In this document: positions 8,574-15,928 of the stretch, piece after piece
How positions within the stretch are numbered: position 1 is the stretch's first letter
Layout of the letters: each line of letters begins with the position of its first letter
Assembly (NCBI GenBank): GCA_964577205.1
Contig: CAZNYG010000005.1
Coordinates: forward strand, 1 to 43,612
DNA: 43,612 nt
Reading direction: 5' to 3'
From: CAZNYG01 sp964577205
Lineage (GTDB): Bacteria; Elusimicrobiota; Endomicrobiia; Endomicrobiales; CAIRNS01
Notes under the pieces: generated by a model
The model's database searches: none
Told to the model about the DNA's origin: nothing
Seen by the model: the letters and a program-made list of their open reading frames with translations, nothing else
Position numbers and translations under genes: made by a program

Positions 8574-9459
8574 AACACGCATAGAGCTCATTGACGCGGG
8601 GAAACGCATCGATGTGTTCCTCGAAAAACGATACGGCGTTTTTTCGCGCGGCCATTACCAGCGCCTGATCAAAACGGGCAATGTCTCTGTCAACGGGAAA
8701 CCGGTGGTGCCGCATTATGCGGTGAAGGAAGGCGACCGCGTCGTTTTTACGGCGGAAGAACAACACAAAGACATGCCTGCCGAACTGATACCCCTCGATA
8801 TCGTCTATGAAGACGGCGACATTATCGCGGTGAACAAGGCGGCCGGCATGGTGGTGCATCCCGCCTGCGGGCACGAGTCGGGCACGCTGATGAACGCGCT
8901 TGCCGGGTACGCGGACGGGAAATTCCTTCCTTTGATGGTTCACCGGCTGGACAAGGATACGTCCGGCATCATCCTTACCGCGAAGAACGAGCGCGCGAAG
9001 AACAGCCTCGTCAAGCAGTTCCAGAAACGCGCGATCCGCAAGACGTATCTGGCGGCGGTCCACGGGTACATTGCCGAGAAAAAGGGCCGCATCGAAGCGC
9101 CGCTCGGGCGGTCTCCGGACGACCGCAAGCGCATGGTCGTCGGCCCTCTCGCCGATAAAATGGCGGTGACGGAATTCACGGTCACGCACCGCGCCCGCGG
9201 CGTGACGCTGCTGGAAGTCCATCCCGTGACCGGGCGTACGCATCAGATTCGGAGCCACATGTCGTATATAGGCCATCCGGTTCTTGGCGACGTCATGTAC
9301 GGCGGCCCCGAACATATAAGTGAATTCTCGTTCTCCCGCCACATGCTGCACGCCTGGCGCATACGGTTCACCCATTCCGCCACCGGCAAAATGCTTGAAC
9401 TTTCCGCGCCCCCGCCTCCCGACATGATCTCTCTCTGGAAAGCGATCAGTGAAGAGTGA
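8566..9459 (+). CDS. rluD: RluA/RluD-family 23S rRNA pseudouridine synthase
   Basis: Isomerises uridine to pseudouridine in large-subunit rRNA. An N-terminal S4 RNA-binding domain (residues about 10-75, with the SVNGKPV stretch) is followed by the catalytic RluA domain carrying HRLDKDTSG, with catalytic Asp129. VHPVTGRTHQIRSHMS lies near the C-terminal half. At 297 residues it matches RluD/YlyB proteins, often found right after lspA, as roughly here. The exact target uridines cannot be told from sequence alone, so the RluD name is by similarity. It overlaps lgt by eight bases, implying coupling. Confidence 0.9.
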   Translation: MTETRIELIDAGKRIDVFLEKRYGVFSRGHYQRLIKTGNVSVNGKPVVPHYAVKEGDRVVFTAEEQHKDMPAELIPLDIVYEDGDIIAVNKAAGMVVHPACGHESGTLMNALAGYADGKFLPLMVHRLDKDTSGIILTAKNERAKNSLVKQFQKRAIRKTYLAAVHGYIAEKKGRIEAPLGRSPDDRKRMVVGPLADKMAVTEFTVTHRARGVTLLEVHPVTGRTHQIRSHMSYIGHPVLGDVMYGGPEHISEFSFSRHMLHAWRIRFTHSATGKMLELSAPPPPDMISLWKAISEE

Positions 9460-9542
9460 CCGCAGATTGAATATCAAATTTCAGATTGTAAGAAGACGGG
9501 TCGCAAGCGAACCTCCGGTTTTCCCGTTCGGGTGATGTCATC

Positions 9543-9575
9543 CGTCCCGGGGCCGTGCACCCTGCGTACGGGACG
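9543..9575 (+). other. GC-rich hairpin in the rluD-regulator spacer
   Basis: CGTCCCG (9543-9549) pairs perfectly with CGGGACG (9569-9575). Flanking runs TTTTCCCG (about 9519) and CGGGGAAA (about 9599) could pair around it, giving a larger structured element upstream of the promoter at 9641. An open frame crosses this region, but it precedes the promoter and resembles no protein. It could be a terminator-type structure without a T-run or an unrecognised RNA. No known RNA family was recognised. Confidence 0.35.
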
Positions 9576-9640
9576 ACAGGGAACGCGCGAGGCGGTGCGG
9601 GGAAAGGCCCTGAACCGGGGGAAAGGATCGCCGGGACTGT

Positions 9641-9669
9641 TTGACAAAACAACCCGTATTTTTTATACT
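9641..9669 (+). promoter_or_regulatory. Near-consensus sigma-70 promoter
   Basis: TTGACA (9641-9646), a 17-base spacer and TATACT (9664-9669) form a textbook promoter. The ATG at 9679 lies nine bases past the -10 box, so the mRNA would begin about at the start codon. No Shine-Dalgarno is present. Confidence 0.8.
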
Positions 9670-9678
9670 TTTCGAACG

Positions 9679-10974
9679 ATGGACAACATGAAAAAGGAAA
9701 AGGTCAGCTCCGGTATAAGTTATCTTGACCGGCTGATAAACTGTTTTAATATAGGCGATAACGTCATCTGGCAGGTGGAAGCGGGAGCGTTCGTCGAACT
9801 GTTTTGCCGCGCGTTCATCAGGGATTCAGTCAAAGAGAACAAAGATGTCGTCTACGTGAGCTTCAATAACTCGCCGAAGAACATCCTCTCCAAGATCGGT
9901 CCTTCCATCAACAACGGGAACGTGGTGATCGTTGACTGCTTCACCTCGGGCAAAGGCGAAAATTCCAGCCTTTTCCTCGATCTTTATACGGCCGCCTATG
10001 CCGGATACAAGTGCAAGGTCATCCACGTCAAAAACCCGGGGAACGCTCAGGAGTTCATCGGCATCATCAACGGCATCGAAGAAAAAATGCCGCGGGGCGC
10101 CCGGTATGTTTTCGACAGTATTACCGGCATGCAGGATCTGTGGGGCAGCAGCGAACAGATCATGAGGTTTTTTACCCGGCAATGCCCCCGGCTGTATGAA
10201 CTCGATACAATCGCGTACTGGATCCTGGAAAAAAACGCGCACAGCGAGCAGTTCAAGGCCCAGCTGGGCCATATCACGCAGGCCGTCATCGACCTCACCG
10301 TTGAGAGCGGTGCCTGCGGCATGGAGATCATAAAAGCCGAGAACCACCCCGGGAGGGGAATGCTTAAAAAGCACAGTTATGAGGTGGTGGACGGCATCAT
10401 GGAATTTGCCGGCGACATGGATGCCGGCTTGGTGGCCATTGGAAGGAAAGTCAGGGAGCTGCGCCAGAAAAGGGACCTGTCCCAGGCGCGCCTCGCAAGG
10501 GAAGCGGGGGTTACGCCGAGCACCATTTCCCAGGTGGAGAATAACGCCATCAACCTCTCGCTGCAGGTGCTTCTCCGCCTCGCGAAAGCCCTCGGAGTCT
10601 CCATCGGCGAACTTTTTGAAGACAAGCAGCCGGTGTCTTCCCGTTTCATCTACCGCGCGAAGAACCGGAAGGCCAATGCCGTGAAGATGACGGACGTCGC
10701 GATCAATTCGATCATTCCGGATGATGACGGCAACGGCCCCGTTTCGGCGTTCATAATCAGTGTCATGCCGGAAACGGAGACCGGCTCGCATTTCTTTTCC
10801 GGGAAGGGCGTTGAAATAGGCTTCCTGGTTTCCGGGTCTCTGCAACTGGAGATGAAACGCAGGACATATACGCTGAACGAGGGGGACGCGGTCTATTTTT
10901 TTTCCGAAGTTCCCGCGTCCTGGAAGAACAGTTCGGAGAAAACCGCGAAACTGTTATGGGTTGTCGCGCGGTAA
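9679..10974 (+). CDS. Fusion regulator: KaiC/RecA-like domain, XRE helix-turn-helix, cupin
   Basis: 431 residues in three parts. Residues 1-245 resemble a KaiC/RadA-type RecA fold (SSGISYLDRL at the start, VVYVSFNN, RYVFDSITGM, and a late VIDLTVE strand). The usual Walker A loop is absent: the equivalent place reads WQVEAGAFVELF without GKT/S. Residues about 258-313 are an XRE-type helix-turn-helix (LRQKRDLSQARLA and TPSTISQVENN). Residues about 345-425 form a cupin sensor (GVEIGFLVSGSLQL and LNEGDAVYF). XRE-cupin proteins are known transcription regulators; the KaiC-like front is unusual and probably a non-hydrolysing sensor. The start at 9679 is set by the promoter. It lies just upstream of gdhA-nfnAB and may control them (inference). 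Confidence 0.8.
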   Translation: MDNMKKEKVSSGISYLDRLINCFNIGDNVIWQVEAGAFVELFCRAFIRDSVKENKDVVYVSFNNSPKNILSKIGPSINNGNVVIVDCFTSGKGENSSLFLDLYTAAYAGYKCKVIHVKNPGNAQEFIGIINGIEEKMPRGARYVFDSITGMQDLWGSSEQIMRFFTRQCPRLYELDTIAYWILEKNAHSEQFKAQLGHITQAVIDLTVESGACGMEIIKAENHPGRGMLKKHSYEVVDGIMEFAGDMDAGLVAIGRKVRELRQKRDLSQARLAREAGVTPSTISQVENNAINLSLQVLLRLAKALGVSIGELFEDKQPVSSRFIYRAKNRKANAVKMTDVAINSIIPDDDGNGPVSAFIISVMPETETGSHFFSGKGVEIGFLVSGSLQLEMKRRTYTLNEGDAVYFFSEVPASWKNSSEKTAKLLWVVAR

Positions 10975-10988
10975 TTGCCGCGCCCTGT

Positions 10989-11032
10989 CGTAGCCGGATA
11001 TCGGTAAGATGCCCTGGCTACGTATTTTTATA
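10989..11032 (+). terminator. Rho-independent-type terminator after the regulator
   Basis: CGTAGCC (10989-10995) pairs with GGCTACG (11016-11022). Further partial pairing lies inside, and TATTTTTAT follows. Position and T-rich tail fit termination of the regulator transcript before gdhA. Confidence 0.65.
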
Positions 11033-11037
11033 CCGCA

Positions 11038-11255
11038 GAAATTAAGCTGCAGTTAATATTTCAGCCGTAGAAAGCGGGTTAGTTGAGCAGTACTGTTGTC
11101 ATCATTGTCTCAACGGAGAGGCAATGAGAACCGGTCATTCTGGAAGAATGGAGCGCAATGAAGCGTTCCTTCGGCGATCGATCAATGAACAGCCGCGCAA
11201 CAACGAAGTTGCGCCGGTGTCAGGTTCCTGCGGACACAGTACGTCCATATCGGTA
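11038..11255 (+). promoter_or_regulatory. Structured leader region upstream of gdhA
   Basis: The spacer before gdhA holds a series of small hairpins: an imperfect TTAA-flanked stem at 11038-11062; TTGTCTC/GAGAGGCAA around AACG (about 11105-11125); AATGA/TCATT; CATTC/GAATG (about 11137-11151); and a clean GCGCAAC-AACGAA-GTTGCGC (about 11195-11214). No known riboswitch was recognised, and the short open frame at 11124-11312 looks accidental. A cis-acting RNA or operator region for gdhA is possible. Confidence 0.35.
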
Positions 11256-11268
11256 AAGAGGAGTTGTC

Positions 11269-12630
11269 ATGAAAGGTTTCAATGTCGAGCAGTTCATGCA
11301 GCGCGTCGCTGAAAAGAACAAGGGACAGGACGAGTTTCTTCAGGCGGTGCAGGAAGTCATCGAATCGATCGCGCCGGTGCTTGATAAAAATCCGGAGCTG
11401 GTCAAGCTGAAAATAGCCGAAAGGATCGTCGAGCCGGACCGCGTCATCATTTTCCGCGTGCCCTGGGTGGACGACAAGGGCGAAGTGCAGGTGAACCGCG
11501 GGTTCCGCGTGCAGTTCAACAACGCGATCGGGCCCTACAAGGGCGGGCTGCGTTTTCATCCCTCCGTCAATCTCGGCATCATCAAATTCCTCGGTTTTGA
11601 GCAGATCTTCAAGAACTCCCTCACGACGCTCCCCATGGGCGGCGCCAAAGGCGGCTGCGATTTCGACCCGAAGGGCAAATCGGACAACGAGGTCATGAAC
11701 TTTTGCCAGTCGTTCATGCGTGAGCTTTTCCGCCATATCGGCCCCGACACTGACGTTCCCGCGGGCGACATCGGCGTGGGCGGCCGCGAGATCGGCTATC
11801 TGTACGGCATGTACAAGAAGCTCGTCAACGAGAACACCGGCGTGCTCACCGGAAAAGCGCTCGAATACGGCGGCAGCCTGATCCGTCCGGAAGCCACCGG
11901 CTACGGCCTCGTTTATTTTGTCGATGAAATGCTCAAGGTTGCGGGCAAGAGTTTCAAGGGCAAGACGGTCGCGATCAGCGGCGCGGGCAACGTCGCGCAG
12001 TACGCGGCGGAGAAAGTCGCCGCGCTCGGCGGCAAGGTCGTCTCCCTGTGCGATTCAGAAGCGACGATCTTCGACGAAGAAGGCCTGAACACGGACAAGA
12101 TCGAATACGTCAAGGACCTCAAGAACGTCAAGAGAGGGCGCATCAAGGAATACGCGAAGAAGTATTCCGCCCAGTGCTTCATGAACGAGAGCATCTGGGA
12201 CGCCGTGAAGAAACGGAAGATCAAGATCGACATCGCTCTTCCCTGCGCAACGCAGAACGAGATCGACGGAGATCACGCCCAGGCGCTCGTCGCGGCCGGC
12301 TGCTTCTGCGTCGCGGAAGGCGCAAACATGCCTTCCTCTCCCGAAGCGATCAAGGTCTACAAGAAAAACAACGTGCTGTACGCTCCCGGCAAAGCCTCCA
12401 ACGCGGGCGGCGTCGCGACCTCAGGCCTTGAAATGAGCCAGAACAGCATGCGCTATTCCTGGACCAGGGAAGAAGTCGATAACCGCCTGAAGCTCATCAT
12501 GCAGAGCATCCATGATTCCTGCGTCAAAGCTTCAAAGGAATACGGCATGAAGAACGATTACGTTGCAGGAGCCAATATCGCGGGATTCCTCAAGGTAGCG
12601 AACGCGATGAAAGCCCATGGCATCGTATAA
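11269..12630 (+). CDS. gdhA: Glutamate dehydrogenase (hexameric, NADP-type)
   Basis: Reversible reductive amination of 2-oxoglutarate to L-glutamate, the ammonium entry point when ammonium is plentiful. 453 residues, as for the 50-kDa hexameric class. Seen: GPYKGGLRFHPSVN (substrate lysine), PMGGAKGGCDFD with the catalytic lysine at residue 127 (E. coli Lys128), DVPAGDIGVGGREIG, and a Rossmann GAGNVAQYAAE. GAGGAG precedes the ATG. Coenzyme choice is called NADP by overall similarity to E. coli GdhA. The nfnAB genes directly downstream, which make NADPH, support that. Confidence 0.96.
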   Translation: MKGFNVEQFMQRVAEKNKGQDEFLQAVQEVIESIAPVLDKNPELVKLKIAERIVEPDRVIIFRVPWVDDKGEVQVNRGFRVQFNNAIGPYKGGLRFHPSVNLGIIKFLGFEQIFKNSLTTLPMGGAKGGCDFDPKGKSDNEVMNFCQSFMRELFRHIGPDTDVPAGDIGVGGREIGYLYGMYKKLVNENTGVLTGKALEYGGSLIRPEATGYGLVYFVDEMLKVAGKSFKGKTVAISGAGNVAQYAAEKVAALGGKVVSLCDSEATIFDEEGLNTDKIEYVKDLKNVKRGRIKEYAKKYSAQCFMNESIWDAVKKRKIKIDIALPCATQNEIDGDHAQALVAAGCFCVAEGANMPSSPEAIKVYKKNNVLYAPGKASNAGGVATSGLEMSQNSMRYSWTREEVDNRLKLIMQSIHDSCVKASKEYGMKNDYVAGANIAGFLKVANAMKAHGIV

Positions 12631-12638
12631 AAAAATAG

Positions 12639-12644
12639 TATAAT
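12639..12644 (+). promoter_or_regulatory. TATAAT -10 box upstream of nfnA
   Basis: A perfect TATAAT lies nine bases after the gdhA stop. No clear -35 is seen. Transcription would start about 12651, giving a 24-base leader to the ATG at 12675, which has AAGGGAGA before it. Confidence 0.5.
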
Positions 12645-12674
12645 GGCATGATGTCCGAAGCGAAAGGGAGACCA

Positions 12675-13526
12675 ATGTTCACGATAACAGCCAAAGAGAC
12701 ACTTACCGCCGGCGTAAAACGGATGGTCATAAAGGCTCCCGATATCGCCAGGAACATACGAGCCGGCCAGTTCGTTATCGTGCGGGTGAGCGGGAAAGGC
12801 GAGCGGATACCCTTGACGGTAGCCGCCCGCGACCTGAACGCCGGCGCGATAACGCTGATCTTCCAGGAGATGGGTAAAACGACCCGTCTCCTGGGAAGCC
12901 GGGCCGTCGGTGAAAGTATCATCGATATCCTCGGCCCTCTCGGCCGTCCGACCGCGACGGTGCGCGGCAAGACGGTCGTGACGGTCGCGGGCGGCGTGGG
13001 CGCGGCGGAAATTCTGCCAGTAGCCCGGGCATACCGCGAGAGCGGCAACCGCGTGACCGGCATTATCGGGGCCCGCAACCGCGATCTGGTCATACTGGAA
13101 AAGGACATCGCCGAGGCCGTCGACTCGCTGACGGTCTGCACGGACGACGGTTCGTACGGGCGAAAAGGATTCGTCACCGAGGCGCTCAAGGAGATCATTG
13201 AAAAGGGTCCGAAGCCGGATATCGTCTACGCGATCGGCCCGACGCCGATGATGCGGGCGGTTTCGAACCTGACCCGCCCATTCGGCATAGCCACTATAGT
13301 GTCGCTCAATCCGATCATGGTCGACGGCACCGGGATGTGCGGCGCCTGCCGCGTGACGGTGGGCGGCGAGACGAAATTTGCCTGTGTCGACGGGCCCGAG
13401 TTCGACGGCCACGCGGTCGCGTGGGATGAACTGGCCCAGAGGCTGTCCATATTCGTTCCCAAGGAAAAGGTTTCCCTGGAACATTACCACAGGGAGTGCA
13501 CATGCAATCATCCCGGACGGGAATGA
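12675..13526 (+). CDS. nfnA: NfnA/SudB: ferredoxin-NADP+ oxidoreductase, small FAD/[2Fe-2S] subunit
   Basis: Small subunit of the NADH-dependent reduced ferredoxin:NADP+ oxidoreductase, alias sulfide dehydrogenase beta. It has an FAD-binding ferredoxin-reductase domain (GQFVIVRV, ERIPLTVA), an NAD domain (VAGGVGAAEILP), and a C-terminal cluster site in MCGACRV and FACVDGPEFDGH. 283 residues from ATG 12675. This start is chosen for its AAGGGAGA Shine-Dalgarno and its match to family N-termini; ATG 12648/12651 also exist. The 3' end overlaps nfnB by 25 bases. With nfnB it forms an electron-bifurcating or transhydrogenase-like complex; in archaeal or sulfur-using lineages the same pair can act on polysulfide. 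Confidence 0.9.
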   Translation: MFTITAKETLTAGVKRMVIKAPDIARNIRAGQFVIVRVSGKGERIPLTVAARDLNAGAITLIFQEMGKTTRLLGSRAVGESIIDILGPLGRPTATVRGKTVVTVAGGVGAAEILPVARAYRESGNRVTGIIGARNRDLVILEKDIAEAVDSLTVCTDDGSYGRKGFVTEALKEIIEKGPKPDIVYAIGPTPMMRAVSNLTRPFGIATIVSLNPIMVDGTGMCGACRVTVGGETKFACVDGPEFDGHAVAWDELAQRLSIFVPKEKVSLEHYHRECTCNHPGRE

Positions 13527-14890
13527 AGGAGCGTTCTCCGCGGGAGCGGAGAAAGGACTTCGAAGAAGTCAATTTAGGATACTCGGCTGAAGACGCGAAA
13601 AAGGAAGCGGCCCGCTGCCTCAATTGCAAAAACCGCCCGTGCGTTCAGGGCTGCCCCGTCGGTGTGGACATCCCCGATTTTATAGGCAAGGTGGCCGAGG
13701 GAAAACTCGACGAAGCGGCAAGTATCCTCAAGGGGAAGAATACTCTCCCTGCCGTGTGCGGAAGGGTGTGCCCCCAGGAAGAGCAGTGCGAGAAGCAGTG
13801 TGTCCTTGGTAAAAAAGGCCAGCCGGTAGCCATCGGATATCTTGAGCGGTATGTGGCTGACTGGGAACAGGCGAATGCTGGAGGTACCCAGGAGCAAACG
13901 CTTGCCGGCCCTTCGGGTTCCCGTGTCGCCATCGTTGGTTCGGGCCCGGCGGGCCTGACCTGCGCGGGCGAACTGGCGCGGATGGGACACAGTGTCACCG
14001 TATTCGAGTCTCTGCATGATCCCGGCGGCGTGCTGCGTTACGGTATCCCCGAATTCCGCCTGCCAAAAGCGATCCTTGACCGGGAAGTGGAAAACCTCAA
14101 ACGCCTGGGAGTCACGATCTTTACGAACGTTCTCGTCGGACGCACTGTAACCGTGAAGGAGCTGTTCGAGAAAGGATATGACGCCGTATTCATCGGCGTA
14201 GGGGCGGGCCTTCCCAGGTTCATGGGCCTTCCGGGTGAGAACCTGAACAATGTTTACTCGGCGAATGAGTTCCTCGTGCGCATTAATCTAATGAGCGGGT
14301 ACCGGTTCCCCGAATTCGATACGCCCGCGCCGGAGGGGAAACGGGTGGCAGTCATCGGCGGCGGGAATACCGCGATGGACGCGGCCCGTACCGCGCTTCG
14401 GATGGGCGCGGAGGAAGTGACGCTGATCTACCGGCGTTCGGAACAGGAAATGCCTGCGCGCGCCGAAGAAGCCCATCACGCCGGGGAAGAGGGCGTAAGG
14501 TTCATGTTCCTAACCACGCCGGTCTCGTACAAAGGCGACGAGCGCGCGTTCGTCAAAGAAGTGACGTGCAGGAAAATGGAACTGGGCGAACCCGACGAAT
14601 CGGGCCGCCGCAAACCGAGGCCGGTCGAGGGATCGGATTTTGCCCTGCCTGTCGATATGGTCATCGTGGCTATCGGCCTTTCCCCGAATCCTCTGCTGCC
14701 GTCGCTGACCCCCGGCCTTGAGACCCAGCCCTGGGGCGAGCTCAAGATCGACGATAATTTCATGACGACGCAATCGGGCGTTTTCGCCGGCGGCGACATC
14801 GTGGGCGGCGAGACCGTGATCCAGGCGATGGGAATGGGTAAAAAGGCGGCATCTTCAATTCATCAGTATCTGCTGAAAAAGAAAAAATAG
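13502..14890 (+). CDS. nfnB: NfnB/SudA (GltA-like): large flavin and [4Fe-4S] subunit
   Basis: Large subunit of the ferredoxin:NADP+ oxidoreductase, homologous to the small subunit of NADPH glutamate synthase. Two N-terminal cysteine groups for [4Fe-4S] clusters: CLNCKNRPCVQGC (Cys39, 42, 47, 51) and CGRVCPQEEQCEKQC (Cys86, 90, 96, 100). An FAD Rossmann VAIVGSGPAGL, an NADP Rossmann AVIGGGNTAMDAA and the closing FAGGDIVGG follow. 462 residues from ATG 13502, with AGGGAG five bases upstream. Glutamate synthase small subunit is the main alternative annotation, but the NfnA partner immediately upstream and the absence of a large GltB favour Nfn. Closed by a strong terminator. Confidence 0.9.
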   Translation: MQSSRTGMKERSPRERRKDFEEVNLGYSAEDAKKEAARCLNCKNRPCVQGCPVGVDIPDFIGKVAEGKLDEAASILKGKNTLPAVCGRVCPQEEQCEKQCVLGKKGQPVAIGYLERYVADWEQANAGGTQEQTLAGPSGSRVAIVGSGPAGLTCAGELARMGHSVTVFESLHDPGGVLRYGIPEFRLPKAILDREVENLKRLGVTIFTNVLVGRTVTVKELFEKGYDAVFIGVGAGLPRFMGLPGENLNNVYSANEFLVRINLMSGYRFPEFDTPAPEGKRVAVIGGGNTAMDAARTALRMGAEEVTLIYRRSEQEMPARAEEAHHAGEEGVRFMFLTTPVSYKGDERAFVKEVTCRKMELGEPDESGRRKPRPVEGSDFALPVDMVIVAIGLSPNPLLPSLTPGLETQPWGELKIDDNFMTTQSGVFAGGDIVGGETVIQAMGMGKKAASSIHQYLLKKKK

Positions 14891-14925
14891 CGGCTGCCCG
14901 GCTCTGCCGGCGGTAAGCCGTTTTT

Positions 14926-14970
14926 CAGGGCCTGAACAGGTGAAAGTGCCTGTTCAGGCCCTGTTTATCT
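14926..14970 (+). terminator. Strong terminator after nfnB
   Basis: A perfect 15-base stem, CAGGGCCTGAACAGG (14926-14940) with its complement at 14949-14963, has an eight-base loop and is followed by TTTATCTT. A run of five T also precedes it, so it could work in both directions. Confidence 0.85.
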
Positions 14971-14998
14971 TGCAAAACCTTTAAAATTTTAATAAAAT
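14970..14998 (+). promoter_or_regulatory. Promoter of gmk, start codon at the predicted +1
   Basis: TTGCAA (14970-14975), a 17-base spacer and TAAAAT (14993-14998). The gmk ATG at 15006 is seven bases past the -10 box and has no Shine-Dalgarno, so a leaderless mRNA is likely. Confidence 0.6.
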
Positions 14999-15005
14999 CT
15001 TTAAA

Positions 15006-15605
15006 ATGCCGATAAAAGGGTTGATCATTGTCCTTTCCGCTCCTTCGGGCGCGGGCAAGAGTTCCTTGTGCCGTCTCATGATGGAGCGGCGGAAGAATAT
15101 TACCTATTCCATTTCCTGCACGACGCGTCCTCGCCGTACTGGGGAAAAAGAAGGCATAGACTATTTTTTTGTCACGGAAAAACAGTTCCGGGCTAAGGTG
15201 AAGAAGAAAGCTTTCGTGGAATGGGCGCGAGTCCACGGCCATTATTACGGTACGCCGAAGAGCTATCTGCGGAAGGTCATAAACTCCGGCAGGGACATCG
15301 TTCTCGATATAGACGTCCAGGGCGGGAGTTCCATACGGAAGATGTATCCCGAAGCGGTCATGGTCTTTATCATGACCCCGTCGTTCAGAGAGCTTGAACG
15401 GCGCCTGCGCGCGCGCAACCAGGACACGGAGGCCGTGATACGGTTCCGGCTGAAAAATGCCCGCAAAGAAGTGAAGGAACTGCCTCGTTACGATTACCTG
15501 GTCGTCAACGACGACCTTGAGCGCGCGGCCGGAGAACTCGACTCGATCATAACCGCGGAACACCGCCGCGTCGCGCATGCCGGCATACCAAAGTTTAACA
15601 GGTGA
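15006..15605 (+). CDS. gmk: Guanylate kinase
   Basis: Phosphorylates GMP to GDP with ATP in the cytosol. 199 residues. P-loop SAPSGAGKSSL (Lys18), GMP-binding SISCTTRPRRTGE, IDYFF and VLDIDVQGG are all present. It opens a gmk-rpoZ-coaC-coaB group, an order conserved in many bacteria. The ATG follows its own promoter and a terminator, so it is the first gene of a new transcript. Confidence 0.97.
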   Translation: MPIKGLIIVLSAPSGAGKSSLCRLMMERRKNITYSISCTTRPRRTGEKEGIDYFFVTEKQFRAKVKKKAFVEWARVHGHYYGTPKSYLRKVINSGRDIVLDIDVQGGSSIRKMYPEAVMVFIMTPSFRELERRLRARNQDTEAVIRFRLKNARKEVKELPRYDYLVVNDDLERAAGELDSIITAEHRRVAHAGIPKFNR

Positions 15606-15638
15606 GCTACTTACTATTCTATAACGGAGGAACGCTGA

Positions 15639-15914
15639 ATGAATGCCACTGTAAAAGAATCAAAAATGCTTTTTGATCTGCCTAAGGGAAAATACCACAC
15701 GGTTGCTCTCGCGCTTGAATGGCTGGCGGTCCTTTTACGTCAGGAAGAGAACAAGGGAATGAACCAGTCGGAGATGGTCAAGATAGCGATCGACGACGTT
15801 ATTTCCGGACGCGTGACCGAAGAAGAGATACACAAGAAAGCCGCCGAGAAACCGGGACAAACCGAAGAAAGGAAGGCCGTCGCTCCGGGCGGGCATCCGG
15901 CCGAAAAAGAATAG
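15639..15914 (+). CDS. rpoZ: Probable divergent RNA polymerase omega subunit
   Basis: Small protein (91 residues) in the place usually held by rpoZ, between gmk and coaBC. The segment KYHTVALALEWLAVLL aligns by eye with the omega pattern KYxLVxxAAKRARQL, and KIAIDDVISGRVTEEEI with the later ALxEIAxGKI helix. Typical basic residues of the first helix are replaced (ALEWLAVLL for AAKRARQL), so this is a divergent copy. The C-terminal 20 residues are charged and probably disordered. GGAGG precedes the ATG at good spacing. The omega call rests mostly on context; an unrelated small protein cannot be excluded. Confidence 0.6.
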   Translation: MNATVKESKMLFDLPKGKYHTVALALEWLAVLLRQEENKGMNQSEMVKIAIDDVISGRVTEEEIHKKAAEKPGQTEERKAVAPGGHPAEKE

Positions 15915-15928
15915 GCTGTTCTACGATA

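Noticed and set aside
9532..9678. N-terminal extension of the fusion regulator
   Set aside because: It lies upstream of a near-consensus promoter (9641-9669) and inside a hairpin-rich spacer.
11124..11312. Small open frame of 62 codons ahead of gdhA
   Set aside because: It runs into gdhA out of frame and has no protein-like pattern; better explained as structured leader.
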